Source: Streptomyces brevispora
Lineage (GTDB): Bacteria > Actinomycetota > Actinomycetes > Streptomycetales > Streptomycetaceae
DNA length: 64,000 nt
Reading direction: 5' to 3'
NCBI RefSeq assembly: GCF_007829885.1
Contig: NZ_VIWW01000001.1
Span: 6,262,001-6,326,000 of the forward strand
In this document: positions 50,191 through 58,761 of the stretch, one piece after another
How the letters are laid out: every line of letters starts with the position of its first letter
How positions within the stretch are numbered: the first letter of the stretch is position 1
Made by a program: the position numbers and the translations under genes
The notes under the pieces: generated by a model
The model's database searches: none
Told to the model about the DNA's origin: nothing
The model's input: only the letters and a program-made list of their open reading frames with translations

Positions 50191-51806
50191 GAGGTCTCTC
50201 CCGACGGGGTGGTGGGTGGGGCGGGGGCGAGCAGTTCCGCCGTGGTGTGGATGGGCGTCTCGGCGTCGACGGGCAGGGTGAAACGGATCCGGGTGCCCTC
50301 GGAGGACTCCGGATCCAGCCAGATCCGCCCGCCGTGGAATTCGATGATCTTCCGGCAGAGGGCGAGTCCGATGCCCGTGCCCTCGTACTCGTCGCGGCCG
50401 TGCAGCCGCTGGAAGATCACGAACACCTTCTCCGAGAACTCCGGCGCGATGCCGATGCCGTTGTCCGCCACGGTGAAGGACCAGTCGTCGTCCTCGCGCA
50501 CACAGCCGACCGTGATCACACTCGGCACGCCGGGGCGGCGGAACTTCACCGCGTTCCCGATCAGGTTCTGCCACACCATGGAGAGCGCCGTCGCGTCACC
50601 GGTCACCTCGGGCAGCGGGCCCTCCCGGACGACGGTGGCGCCGGACTCCTCGACGATCAGGGCCAGATTGGCCAGCGCACGGTCCAGACACCGGTCGAGG
50701 CCGACCGTCCGCCACTTGTCGTGAACCCGGCCCACCCGGGAGAAGGTGAGCAGGTCGTTGATGAGTACCTGCATCCGCTTCGCGCCGTCGACCGCGAAGT
50801 CGATGTACTGGTGCGCGCGGTCGTCCAGCTCGCCGGCGTACCGCTTCTCCAGGAGCCGGCAGAACGAGGCCACCTTGCGCAACGGCTCCTGGAGATCGTG
50901 CGAGGCCACATACGCGAACTGCTCCAGCTCCGCGTTGGACCGCCGCAGCTCCTGAGCCTGCTCGGCCAGCAGCGTCTCGCGCTGCCGGGACTCGGCGAGT
51001 TCACCGACGATGCGCCGGCGCATGTCCTCGACCGCGGCCGCCACCGCCCGGACGTCGGACGGGCCCCGGACCTCGATCCTGTTGCCGAAGGCACCCGAGC
51101 GCACCCGGTCCGAAGCGGCGCTCAGCCGGTTCAGCGGGCGGCCCACCATGCGGTGCAGCAGCAGACTCAGCGAGACCACGGCCAGCAGGAACCCCGCGAC
51201 CAGCGCGAGCACCACCCGGTCCCGGGTGGTGCGGGCCTCGCCCAGATCGGCGCGGGCCCGGTCGCGCGCGGTGTCCAGGTGGGCCTGCTGCGCGGTGTAC
51301 AGCCGGCGCAGCGTGTCGAATTCGTCCTTGCTGCGCCGGATCGGCACCGAGGACTCCGATGCCGGGCCGCCCCCGCGGACCGCGGCGATCAGCGGCTCGG
51401 CGTGATGGGCGCGCCAGTTCCGAGCGGCGACGGCGATCCGGTCCAGGTCCCGGTCGAACGGCTGCTCGTCGCCGACCAGAGCCCGCACCCGGGTCAGCCG
51501 CAGCCGCTCCGCGCGCATCCCCGCCTCGTACGGCTGGAGGAAGGACGAGTCGCCGGTGAGGGCGAAGCCGCGGACCCCCGTCTCCTGGTCGAGCAGGGCG
51601 TTCTGGAGCTGGAAGGAAGCGGAGCGGGCGGGCTGTATGCGGTCCACCAGTTCGGTGGTGCGGTCGGACATCCGGGACAACACGACGGCCCCGGCCACCA
51701 GTGCGCCGCAGACGACCAGGACGAAGCCGCCGAGGATCAGATGGACCCAGTTCTGGACCGACAGACGCGAGATGAGACCCGTTCGGTGCGGGTGCGCACG
51801 GTTCAC
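50187..51806 (-). CDS. CHASE3-like membrane sensor histidine kinase
   Basis: A 539-aa kinase: TM1 about 22-43 (LILGGFVLVVCGALVAGAVV), a CHASE3-type helical sensor with DQETGVRGFALTGDSSFLQP, TM2 (VVLALVAGFLLAVVSLSLLL), a HAMP linker, HisKA with ASHDLQEPLRKVASF (phosphorylated His) and an HATPase domain with WQNLIGNAVKF, DNGIGIAPEF and GTGIGLALCRKI. The signal is unknown. GTG start 51806 overlaps the PP2C stop (GTGA) and its own stop overlaps the regulator start, giving a three-gene coupled operon. Confidence 0.92.
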   Translation of the reverse strand: MNRAHPHRTGLISRLSVQNWVHLILGGFVLVVCGALVAGAVVLSRMSDRTTELVDRIQPARSASFQLQNALLDQETGVRGFALTGDSSFLQPYEAGMRAERLRLTRVRALVGDEQPFDRDLDRIAVAARNWRAHHAEPLIAAVRGGGPASESSVPIRRSKDEFDTLRRLYTAQQAHLDTARDRARADLGEARTTRDRVVLALVAGFLLAVVSLSLLLHRMVGRPLNRLSAASDRVRSGAFGNRIEVRGPSDVRAVAAAVEDMRRRIVGELAESRQRETLLAEQAQELRRSNAELEQFAYVASHDLQEPLRKVASFCRLLEKRYAGELDDRAHQYIDFAVDGAKRMQVLINDLLTFSRVGRVHDKWRTVGLDRCLDRALANLALIVEESGATVVREGPLPEVTGDATALSMVWQNLIGNAVKFRRPGVPSVITVGCVREDDDWSFTVADNGIGIAPEFSEKVFVIFQRLHGRDEYEGTGIGLALCRKIIEFHGGRIWLDPESSEGTRIRFTLPVDAETPIHTTAELLAPAPPTTPSGETS

Positions 51807-53071
51807 CGCCCGCCTCCGAGTGCCCAGCCCAGATGGAGCACGGCCACGTCGTCGGCGAGACCGCCGTACGGGGCCGCGGCTTCGGACGCCTCGTCGACCA
51901 GGGTGTCGACGAAGGAGCGCGCCGTGAGCGCCCCGTGCCGGCGGGCCATGGCCAGCAGGCCGTCCTCGCCCAGCCGGGAGCCGGGCCCGGTACGCCCCTC
52001 GAAGAGTCCGTCGGTGAACAGGACGATCCGGCCGTCGTCGGGCAGGGTCAGCTCGGTCGTGGTCCACCGGCCCGCGCCGGGCAGCAGACCGAGCGCCATG
52101 CCGGGCTCCGGCTCGATCCAGCCCACCTCCGTGCCGCTGCGTATCAGCAGGCCGGGGTGGCCGGCCCGGACCACCTGCACCCGGCGTCCGCCCGGCCGGA
52201 AGGCGAGGGTGACGACGGTGGCGAAGAGATGGGAATCCGACCGCTCGGCGACCAGGATCTCCTCCAGGATCCGGACCTGCTCGAGCTGGTCGGTCGCGCA
52301 CAGCACCGCCGTGCGCCAGGCCACCCGCAGACAGACCCCGAGAGCCGCCTCCGCGGCCCCGTGCCCCGACACATCGCCGATCACCGCGTGCACCGTCCCG
52401 TCGGACGTCTGCACCACATCGTAGAAATCGCCGCTCAGCAGCGCGTGCGCCCGGCCCGGCTCGTACCGTGCCACCGCCTCGAAACGGTCGTCGTGCAACA
52501 GCGGGACCGGCAGCAGGCCCCGCTCGAGACGGGCGTTCTCCCGAGCCATCAGCTGGTTGGCGCGCAGCGCACCCGCCGCCCGCTCCACCTGCTTGCGCTG
52601 CAGGGCGTACCGCACCGAGCGGCTCAGCGCCTGCGGATCGAGCCGGCCCTTGACCAGGTAGTCCTGGGCGCCGGTCGCCACGGCCGAGAGGCCCGTATCG
52701 GCCTCGGCCATCCCCGTCAGCACCACGACGGCGGCGTCGGGCGCCGACTCGACGAGCTGCGTGACGGCGTCGAGCCCGTGCACATCGGGAAGATGAAGGT
52801 CGAGGAGCACACAGCAGGGAGTACGGCAGCCGGCCAGGAACCGGCGTGCCTCGGCCAGCGTCTTGCACCACGTCAGCGCGGAGTCCAGCTCGCTGTCCGC
52901 GAGCATCTCCTCGACCAGGAGCGCATCACCCGCGTCGTCCTCGACCAGCAGGATCACGGCGTCGACGTTCCACACCGAACCGGTGTCGGCCAGCAGGACC
53001 CCGTGCTGCGCCGGGACCCCGGTGCTGTGCGCGGAAGGAGCCACCGCCCGGCCCACAGGGAGCTCGGCCAC
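51803..53071 (-). CDS. Receiver domain-PP2C (SpoIIE-type) phosphatase
   Basis: A 422-aa fusion: an N-terminal receiver (about 38-155; ILLVEDDAGDALLVEEMLAD, VLLDLHLPDVHGLD with the phospho-acceptor Asp, QDYLVKGRLD), a coiled-coil linker and a SpoIIE/RsbU PP2C phosphatase (LSGDFYDVVQTSDGTVHAVI, GDVSGHGAAEAALG, ADDVAVLHLGW for the metal-binding Asp residues). RsbU-like phosphatases dephosphorylate anti-anti-sigma factors. Phosphorylation by the downstream kinase may switch it. GTG start 53071 is the likely one; the ribosome site is not ideal, so a later start is possible. Confidence 0.88.
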   Translation of the reverse strand: MAELPVGRAVAPSAHSTGVPAQHGVLLADTGSVWNVDAVILLVEDDAGDALLVEEMLADSELDSALTWCKTLAEARRFLAGCRTPCCVLLDLHLPDVHGLDAVTQLVESAPDAAVVVLTGMAEADTGLSAVATGAQDYLVKGRLDPQALSRSVRYALQRKQVERAAGALRANQLMARENARLERGLLPVPLLHDDRFEAVARYEPGRAHALLSGDFYDVVQTSDGTVHAVIGDVSGHGAAEAALGVCLRVAWRTAVLCATDQLEQVRILEEILVAERSDSHLFATVVTLAFRPGGRRVQVVRAGHPGLLIRSGTEVGWIEPEPGMALGLLPGAGRWTTTELTLPDDGRIVLFTDGLFEGRTGPGSRLGEDGLLAMARRHGALTARSFVDTLVDEASEAAAPYGGLADDVAVLHLGWALGGGR

Positions 53072-53168
53072 TCTCCACCCCCTCGTACGGACGGCACAGT
53101 CCACTCCGAGCCGTATCGGAGGGAAGCATATGTGACCGAAGCGTGGAGGAAGGGCCGGTGTACGACAA

Positions 53169-53196
53169 CCGCCCGGACCGTGAACGGTCCGGGCGG
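53169..53196 (-). terminator. Hairpin terminator of the sigma factor gene
   Basis: A 12-bp stem (53169-53180 with 53185-53196), TGAA loop, just past the sigma factor stop at 53212. Confidence 0.65.
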
Positions 53197-53211
53197 GGAA
53201 GACGGCCGGGA

Positions 53212-54090
53212 TCAGCTCTCGACGCACATCCCGGTGCGCAGCCGGCTGACGATCCGCGAGAGCAGCCGCGACACATGCATCTGGGAGACGCCCAGCTCGG
53301 CGCCGATCTGGGACTGGGTCAGCTCCTGCCCGAAGCGCATCTGGACGATCCGGCGCTCCCGGACGCCGAGCTGTTCGAGGAGCGGCGCCAGCGTCTGGAT
53401 GTTCTCGACACTCTCCATCGCGGGATCGGGCTCGCCGAGCAGATCGGCGAAGGTGCGCCGGTCCTTGCCGGAGTCGCTGTCGACCGCGGGGGTGTCCAGC
53501 GAACCGGCCGAGTAGCCGTTGGCGGCGACCAGCCCCTCGATGACCTCCTCCTCGGGGAGATCGAGGTACTCGGCGAGCTCCTTGACGGTGGGCTCCCGGT
53601 CCTGCTCGATCGAGAGCTGCTCCTTGGCCTTGGCCAGATCGACGCGCAGCTCCTGCAGACGCCGGGGGACATGCACCGCCCACGTGGTGTCACGGAAGAA
53701 CCGCTTGATCTCGCCCACGATGTACGGCACCGCGAAGGTCGCGAACTCCACCTCGCGGGACAGGTCGAACCGGTCGATCGCCTTGATCAGCCCGATCGTG
53801 CCGACCTGGATGATGTCCTCGGTGTCGTCACCGGCCCGGTTGCGGAAACGCGAGGCCGCGTAGCGCACCAGGGAGAGATTCATCTCGATCAGGGTGTTGC
53901 GGGCGTACGCGTGGGCCGGGGTGCCCTCCTCCAGTTCCTGGAGGCGGTCGAGGAACAGTTTCGACAGGGCGCGGGCGTCCTGCGGCGCGATCTTCCCGGT
54001 GTCCTCGATCCAGGGCAGGTCGCCGGTCCGCTCGATGCCGTGGCGCGGTGTGCCCACTGCTCCGGTCGCCCGTGCGGAACTGACTGCCAT
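53212..54090 (-). CDS. SigB/SigF-family RNA polymerase sigma factor
   Basis: A 292-aa group 3 sigma factor: region 2 NLSLVRYAASRFRNRAGDDT, DIIQVGTIGLIKAIDRFD and REVEFATFAVPYIVGEIKRF, region 3 (RVDLAKAKEQLSIEQDREPT) and region 4 RERRIVQMRFGQELTQSQIG then VSQMHVSRLLSRIVSRLR. Streptomycetes have many such factors for stress and development. The ATG at 54090 (MAVSSARATG) follows GGAGGG at 7 bases; an ATG at 54153 is also possible. Downstream lie the PP2C, kinase, regulator and ATPase genes. Confidence 0.9.
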   Translation of the reverse strand: MAVSSARATGAVGTPRHGIERTGDLPWIEDTGKIAPQDARALSKLFLDRLQELEEGTPAHAYARNTLIEMNLSLVRYAASRFRNRAGDDTEDIIQVGTIGLIKAIDRFDLSREVEFATFAVPYIVGEIKRFFRDTTWAVHVPRRLQELRVDLAKAKEQLSIEQDREPTVKELAEYLDLPEEEVIEGLVAANGYSAGSLDTPAVDSDSGKDRRTFADLLGEPDPAMESVENIQTLAPLLEQLGVRERRIVQMRFGQELTQSQIGAELGVSQMHVSRLLSRIVSRLRTGMCVES

Positions 54091-54287
54091 GGTGTCGCCC
54101 TCCCTGGAACCCGACTGTGTCGATCCGCTCCTGCCCGGCTGACGCGAAGTCATTCCTCGTGATTCCTTCCGGACGTGCCGGCGCCCGGTGGCAGCTCCCG
54201 CTTCACGCGAACGGAGCAGCGTCCCGCGCATGGCAAACTTGACCGGGGCGTTCGCCGCCACGAGTGACAAATGACAGAGGAACGGCA

Positions 54288-55772
54288 ATGACGGTGACAG
54301 AGGACAGCCCGGAGCTCGCGCCCGGTATCGAGGAGTTCGGTGCCGGTATCGACCCGCAGCGGCTGGCCGTCTGCCTGAGTGTGCTCGACGAACTCGACGG
54401 CATCGAGGTCGACCACCCGGACGCCATCGCGGTGCGCCGTGCAACCGCCGGTGTCTACCGGACGGTGAAGCAGCGCCGCCGCCAGGAGCGCCGGGCCGCC
54501 AAGACCGCGCACGACAAGGCCGTCACCGAGGCCACCGCGACGGGTTCGGCCGACCGCATCGACGACGAGACGCAGGGCGTCCTGCCGTCCTCCTCGGCCG
54601 CCGCGGAGATCGCCGGCGTCCTTCAGCGCCCCCGGTCCTGTTACATCTGCAAGACCCGCTACGTCGAGGTGGACGCGTTCTACCACCAGCTCTGCCAGTC
54701 GTGCGCCCGGGAGAACCGCGCCCGCCGCGACGCGCGCACCGACCTGACCGGGCGCCGGGCGCTGCTCACCGGCGGCCGCGCCAAGATCGGTATGTACATC
54801 GCGCTGCGGCTGCTGCGCGACGGCGCGCACACCACGATCACCACCCGCTTCCCCAACGACGCGATCCGCCGCTTCAAGGCGATGGAGGACAGCGACGAGT
54901 GGATCCACCGGCTGAAGATCGTCGGCATCGATCTGCGCGACCCCGCCCAGGTCGTCGCGCTCGCCGACTCGGTCGCCGCCGAGGGACCGCTGGACATCCT
55001 GATCAACAACGCCGCGCAGACGGTGCGCCGCTCGCCGCAGGCGTACAGCGAGCTGCTCGGAGCCGAGTCCGCCCCGCTGCCCGCGGGCGAGCTTCCCACC
55101 GCCGAGGTGATCGGCACCTTCGGCAGCGGCACCGTCGACCGCGTCGCCGCGTTGCCCGCCGCCCGCAAGGAGGGGCTCAGCGCGCAGGACGTCACCGGTC
55201 TCGCGCTGGTCACCGGATCCGCGTCACTCGAACGCATCGCCGCCGGTACCGCGATCGACGCGGGCGGGCTCGTCCCGGATCTGCACCACACCAACAGCTG
55301 GATCCAGACGGTCGACGAGGTCGAGCCGATCGAGCTGCTGGAGGTCCAGCTCTGCAACTCGACCGCGCCGTTCATCCTGATAAGCCGGCTCCGCCCGGCG
55401 ATGGCGGCGACGGCCGCGAAGCACTCCTATGTGGTCAACGTCTCCGCGATGGAGGGCGTGTTCGGCCGCGGTTACAAGGGCGCCGGTCACCCGCACACCA
55501 ACATGGCCAAGGCCGCGCTGAACATGCTGACCCGTACCAGTGCCCAGGAGATGTTCGAGAAGGACGGCATCCTGATGACCGCCGTCGACACCGGCTGGAT
55601 CACCGACGAGCGGCCCCACCCCGACAAGATCCGGCTGGCGGAGGAGGGCTTCCACGCCCCGCTCGACCTGGTCGACGGCGCCGCCCGTGTCTACGACCCG
55701 ATCGTCCGCGGTGAAGCGGGCGAGACGATGTACGGCTGCTTCCTCAAGGACTACGCCCCCGCGAACTGGTAG
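54288..55772 (+). CDS. SDR-fold protein with N-terminal zinc ribbon, lacking the catalytic Tyr
   Basis: A 494-aa protein. After an Arg-rich helical N-terminus, a four-Cys zinc site (Cys118, 121, 136, 139) precedes a Rossmann domain with TGGRAKIG (161-168, in place of TGxxxGIG) and NNAA (240-243). A roughly 90-residue insert (about 250-345) is unusual. The catalytic Ser386 and Lys408 are present, but the position four before Lys is Thr404 (HPHTNMAK), so the SDR Tyr is missing. I infer an altered activity or a binding role. ATG 54288 follows AGAGG. Divergent from the sigma factor; followed by a strong terminator. Confidence 0.82.
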   Translation: MTVTEDSPELAPGIEEFGAGIDPQRLAVCLSVLDELDGIEVDHPDAIAVRRATAGVYRTVKQRRRQERRAAKTAHDKAVTEATATGSADRIDDETQGVLPSSSAAAEIAGVLQRPRSCYICKTRYVEVDAFYHQLCQSCARENRARRDARTDLTGRRALLTGGRAKIGMYIALRLLRDGAHTTITTRFPNDAIRRFKAMEDSDEWIHRLKIVGIDLRDPAQVVALADSVAAEGPLDILINNAAQTVRRSPQAYSELLGAESAPLPAGELPTAEVIGTFGSGTVDRVAALPAARKEGLSAQDVTGLALVTGSASLERIAAGTAIDAGGLVPDLHHTNSWIQTVDEVEPIELLEVQLCNSTAPFILISRLRPAMAATAAKHSYVVNVSAMEGVFGRGYKGAGHPHTNMAKAALNMLTRTSAQEMFEKDGILMTAVDTGWITDERPHPDKIRLAEEGFHAPLDLVDGAARVYDPIVRGEAGETMYGCFLKDYAPANW

Positions 55773-55805
55773 CAGTCCGGACCACCACCACTCCACGCAG
55801 TCGCG

Positions 55806-55837
55806 GACCCGGCCCGGGAAGCTTCCCGGGCCGGGTC
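55806..55837 (+). terminator. Perfect 32-nt palindrome with T-tract, intrinsic terminator
   Basis: A perfect palindrome spanning 55806-55837 centred on AAGCTT is followed by CTTTTCC, 34 bases past the SDR stop. A short T-tract makes this the most classical terminator in the window. Confidence 0.9.
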
Positions 55838-56121
55838 TTTTCCGCAATCGGTGGCTGAAAGTGATCCAGGGCACACGTTCCATCGAGCGCGGATGCGCTC
55901 ATTTGGTTACGCTGAGGGGAACGGACGCCACCAAGGGATCCACGAAGGTTCCTCGGCCGTCCTGGGACAGGCCTGTCAACCAGGTCGCCGTCCCGCCCCG
56001 TACCCGGCGCCACCGCGACCGAAGCTGATCCTGCCCCCGCCCCTCACGGGCGGTCGACTGCCGGTATCGAAGTCCGGACTGTCGGCGACGCCCGGGGTTA
56101 CGCGACACAAAGGAGTGCGCG

Positions 56122-56298
56122 GTGACGACACCGGAACTGACGAAGCGCGAGAAGCGACCGGCCGAACAGTACGGAGAGCGGGCCCGCAGGCCCGAGAAGC
56201 TCCGGAACATCGAGGTCTGGGCCAGGTCCGCACCGATCCGGCTGGCCGGCTACGAGGACGACCTCGCCGAGCCGCACATCCTGCCCGGCATCGACTGA
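56122..56298 (+). CDS. 58-aa protein of unknown function
   Basis: A GTG at 56122 with AAGGAG six bases upstream opens a frame of 58 codons: TTPELTKREKRPAEQYGERA then RRPEKLRNIEVWARSAPIRL and GYEDDLAEPHILPGID. The start is charged and helical, the end acidic. There is no signal or membrane segment. The strong ribosome site and a terminator right after it (56308-56353) support a real gene. I do not recognise the family. Confidence 0.6.
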   Translation: MTTPELTKREKRPAEQYGERARRPEKLRNIEVWARSAPIRLAGYEDDLAEPHILPGID

Positions 56299-56307
56299 GT
56301 GCTTCCA

Positions 56308-56353
56308 CCGAGCTCCGGCCCGTACCCCGAGAAGGGGCGGGGCCGGAGCTCGG
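56308..56353. terminator. 13-bp hairpin between the 58-aa gene and crcB
   Basis: Perfect 13-bp arms (56308-56320 with 56341-56353) around a 20-base loop that contains a second small stem; serves the converging small gene and crcB pair. Confidence 0.7.
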
Positions 56354-56386
56354 CCGTGCGGCGACGTGGCTGACGATCTCGTCGGC

Positions 56387-56761
56387 TCAGAACGCCGCGC
56401 GGGCCACGGCCGCCCCGGCGAACGAGAGGCCCACCCCCGCGCACACGGTGAGCAGCAGATAGCCCGCCGCCAGGGTCACGCGGCGCGCGGAGGTCAGGGT
56501 CAGCAGTTCGTACGAGAACGTCGACCAGGTCGACAGGGCCCCGCAGAACCCGGCGGCGAGCAGCAGATGGAGCCGGGCGCCCAGGTCCCCGTCGGCCGCC
56601 GCCTCGGCGATGAAGCCGAGCAGCAGGGACGCGCCGGCGTTGGCTGCGAAGGTGCCCCACGGGAAGACGCTGTGCAGACGGAACTTCGCGTCGACCCCGA
56701 GGTAGTAGCGCAGCGGTGCGCCCACCAGCGCCCCGGCGATGACGAGCAGCCAGTCGGTCAT
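56387..56761 (-). CDS. crcB: CrcB/Fluc fluoride channel subunit
   Basis: A 124-aa four-helix membrane protein of the CrcB/Fluc family, which exports fluoride as a dual-topology dimer. The family motifs GALVGAPLRYYLG, GTFAANAGASLLLGFI and GALSTWSTFSYE are present. The start overlaps the upstream crcB by 4 bases (ATGA). Together they probably form a heterodimer of opposite topology, as in other bacteria with paired genes. Confidence 0.92.
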   Translation of the reverse strand: MTDWLLVIAGALVGAPLRYYLGVDAKFRLHSVFPWGTFAANAGASLLLGFIAEAAADGDLGARLHLLLAAGFCGALSTWSTFSYELLTLTSARRVTLAAGYLLLTVCAGVGLSFAGAAVARAAF

Positions 56762-57228
56762 GACGCGTTATTTTCCGTGGCGTAGGAACGCCCGAAGGCG
56801 AAGTGGGTGGCCAACGCCCCCGCCGTCACGGCGGCCAGTGCGGCCACCACGGTCAGCACCAGGCAGCCGACCGCGTACCCCGGCTGATGGTTCTCGAACA
56901 GCTTCCGGACGTCGTCCGTGTAGTGCGAGAACGAGGTGAATCCGCCGAGCGCACCGGTGCCGAGCAGCGGGCTGATCAGCCGGGGAGCACCTGGGAAGCG
57001 CAGCTTCATGGTGACCATCAGGATGCCCATCAGAAAACAGCCCACCGTGTTGACCAGCAGAATCGTCCACGGGAAGGCCGAAGCGCCGGTCGGCCAGAGA
57101 CGTTCGGCGCTGTGCCGGGCGACGGCTCCGGCCGCACCGCCGATCGCGACGGCGCCCACCACGGACAGCTGCACCCCGGGGTGGTGATCGGGGTGGGTGT
57201 GAAGGTTCAGCCGCATCTTGGGGGACAT
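56758..57228 (-). CDS. crcB: CrcB/Fluc fluoride channel subunit (longer paralogue)
   Basis: A 156-aa paralogue with a His-containing N-terminal extension (MRLNLHTHPDHHPG) and the membrane core AVAIGGAAGAVARHSAERLW, TILLVNTVGCFLMGILMVTM and the G-x-x-T-S-F-S motif GGFTSFSHYTDD. It is the first gene of the pair. No fluoride riboswitch could be recognised in the leader. Confidence 0.9.
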   Translation of the reverse strand: MSPKMRLNLHTHPDHHPGVQLSVVGAVAIGGAAGAVARHSAERLWPTGASAFPWTILLVNTVGCFLMGILMVTMKLRFPGAPRLISPLLGTGALGGFTSFSHYTDDVRKLFENHQPGYAVGCLVLTVVAALAAVTAGALATHFAFGRSYATENNAS

Positions 57229-57425
57229 TCCGCGAATCTACGGAGCGGCCCGGGCGGCCCGGGCGGAGCACGCTTGCCGGTCCGAGCCCGTACCCGACTG
57301 GCCCAGCCGGAGCCCACGCAGCGCGATAATCCGATCACTTTGTGCCTTGATGGTTTGCATAGATATGTGCTCTTCCGGCCCGCGGGCCGCAGGGGCCCTT
57401 CCCCGTCGAGTCGTTGGAGCCAGCC

Positions 57426-58388
57426 TTGCCTCTCGCCGAGCCGGAAATAGTCCGTCGGCTGGAGAGCCGTCAGCCGTCCGCGTATGTCCTTGCCTCCCTG
57501 CGGGGTTTCGGGCAGGTCGATCTCCAGGCCGCTCTGCTGACCGGCGTGGCGATTCTGATCGCGCTGTGGGTGTCGGGCTGGGAGAACGGCCTCTCCGCCA
57601 CGCTCGGCACACTGATCGCGACCGCGACCGCCTACGCCCTCGCTGTCGACCGGGCGGGTATCGCGCTCGGCCTTCAGGGATATGCGGGCTGTCTGACAGG
57701 CATCGCCCTCTTCTCCTCGCTGGGGAACCACCTCGCCACCTATGTGCTGATCGTCATCGGCGCCATGATGTGCACCCTCCTGATGGCTGCTCTGGGCACC
57801 TTCCTCACCCCCTACGGGCTCACCCCCCTGACCGCGCCGTTCTGCCTGGTCTCCGGAGTGATGGTGGTGGGTGCCCCCTCGTTCGAGCGGGTCTGGCACG
57901 GCGCCCCGGCCGCAGTGGCCAGCACCACCACCGGGGACACCGCGATGTCCTGGAGCGCCCTGTGGCACGCGTTCTTCAACAACATCTCGCAGGTCTTCCT
58001 GATCGACAGCTGGTACGTCGGACTGATCATGCTCGTCGGTCTCGCCCTGGCAGGACTGCGCGTCGTGCTCTACGCGGCGGCCGGCAGCGTGCTCGGCATC
58101 GTCGCCGCCTGGGTGCTGGGCGCACCGACGGCCCTGATCGCCAACGGCATCTACGGATACAACGCGGTGCTCGTGGCCATCGCGATCGGTGCGGTGTTCA
58201 TGGCGAACACGGTCTGGACCGGTGTGTACGCGCTGTTCGGCGCCGCGGCGAGCACCGGGCTGACGGCGTCGCTGACGTCCTTCTTCAAGCCCTTCGGCGG
58301 CCACACCTTCACCTGGCCGTTCATTCTCACCACCTGGGTGCTGATGGCCGCCGTGCCGCTGCTGCCCCGTCTGCGCCGGAGCGGCTGA
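57426..58388 (+). CDS. Urea transporter (UT/Yut family)
   Basis: A 320-aa membrane protein of the urea channel family: LRGFGQVDLQAALLTGVAIL, YAGCLTGIALFSSLGNHLAT, and the UT signature region LTPLTAPFCLVSG. About ten hydrophobic helices fit. A TTG at 57426 with GGAG six bases upstream is the likely start. It precedes ureA by 62 bases on the same strand and supplies urea to the urease encoded next. Confidence 0.9.
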   Translation: MPLAEPEIVRRLESRQPSAYVLASLRGFGQVDLQAALLTGVAILIALWVSGWENGLSATLGTLIATATAYALAVDRAGIALGLQGYAGCLTGIALFSSLGNHLATYVLIVIGAMMCTLLMAALGTFLTPYGLTPLTAPFCLVSGVMVVGAPSFERVWHGAPAAVASTTTGDTAMSWSALWHAFFNNISQVFLIDSWYVGLIMLVGLALAGLRVVLYAAAGSVLGIVAAWVLGAPTALIANGIYGYNAVLVAIAIGAVFMANTVWTGVYALFGAAASTGLTASLTSFFKPFGGHTFTWPFILTTWVLMAAVPLLPRLRRSG

Positions 58389-58450
58389 CCGCCCCGGCCC
58401 CCACCGGGCCCTCTGCCCTCCGCCCGTACAACCCGAGGAAGGTACTGACG

Positions 58451-58756
58451 ATGAACCTCGCCCCTCGCGAGATCGACAAGCTGCTGGTGTACGTGGTGGC
58501 CGACCTGGCCCGCAAACGCCAGGGACGTGGCCTCAAGCTCAACTACAGCGAGTCGGTCGCGCTGATCACCGAGGCGATCCTCGAAGCGGCGCGCGACGGC
58601 CAGAGCGTCGCGGACTGCATGGAACTGGGCCGCCACGTCGTGGGTGAGTCGGACACCATGCCCGGCGTGCGGGAGATGCTCGGCCTGCTCCAGGTCGAGG
58701 CGTCCTTCGTGGACGGTACGAAGCTGGTGTCCTGCCACGACCCGATCGGGGGCTGA
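58451..58756 (+). CDS. ureA: Urease subunit gamma
   Basis: A 101-aa gamma subunit: NLAPREIDKLLVYVVADLAR, KLNYSESVALITEAILEAAR and VMxGV-like MPGVREMLGLLQVEASFVDG T. It is standard length. The ATG follows GAGGAAGG. The urease hydrolyses urea to ammonia and carbamate. Confidence 0.97.
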   Translation: MNLAPREIDKLLVYVVADLARKRQGRGLKLNYSESVALITEAILEAARDGQSVADCMELGRHVVGESDTMPGVREMLGLLQVEASFVDGTKLVSCHDPIGG

Positions 58757-58761
58757 CCCCG

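Noticed and set aside
57340..57372. Possible nickel regulator (Nur) box near TTGCATAGATATGTGC upstream of the urea transporter
   Set aside because: Only half of the expected inverted TTGCA repeat is present; the AT-rich patch is equally likely to be a promoter.
57229..57413. Possible fluoride riboswitch upstream of the crcB pair
   Set aside because: The conserved pseudoknot elements of the crcB motif could not be found by eye; a covariance-model scan of 57229-57425 (minus strand) would decide.
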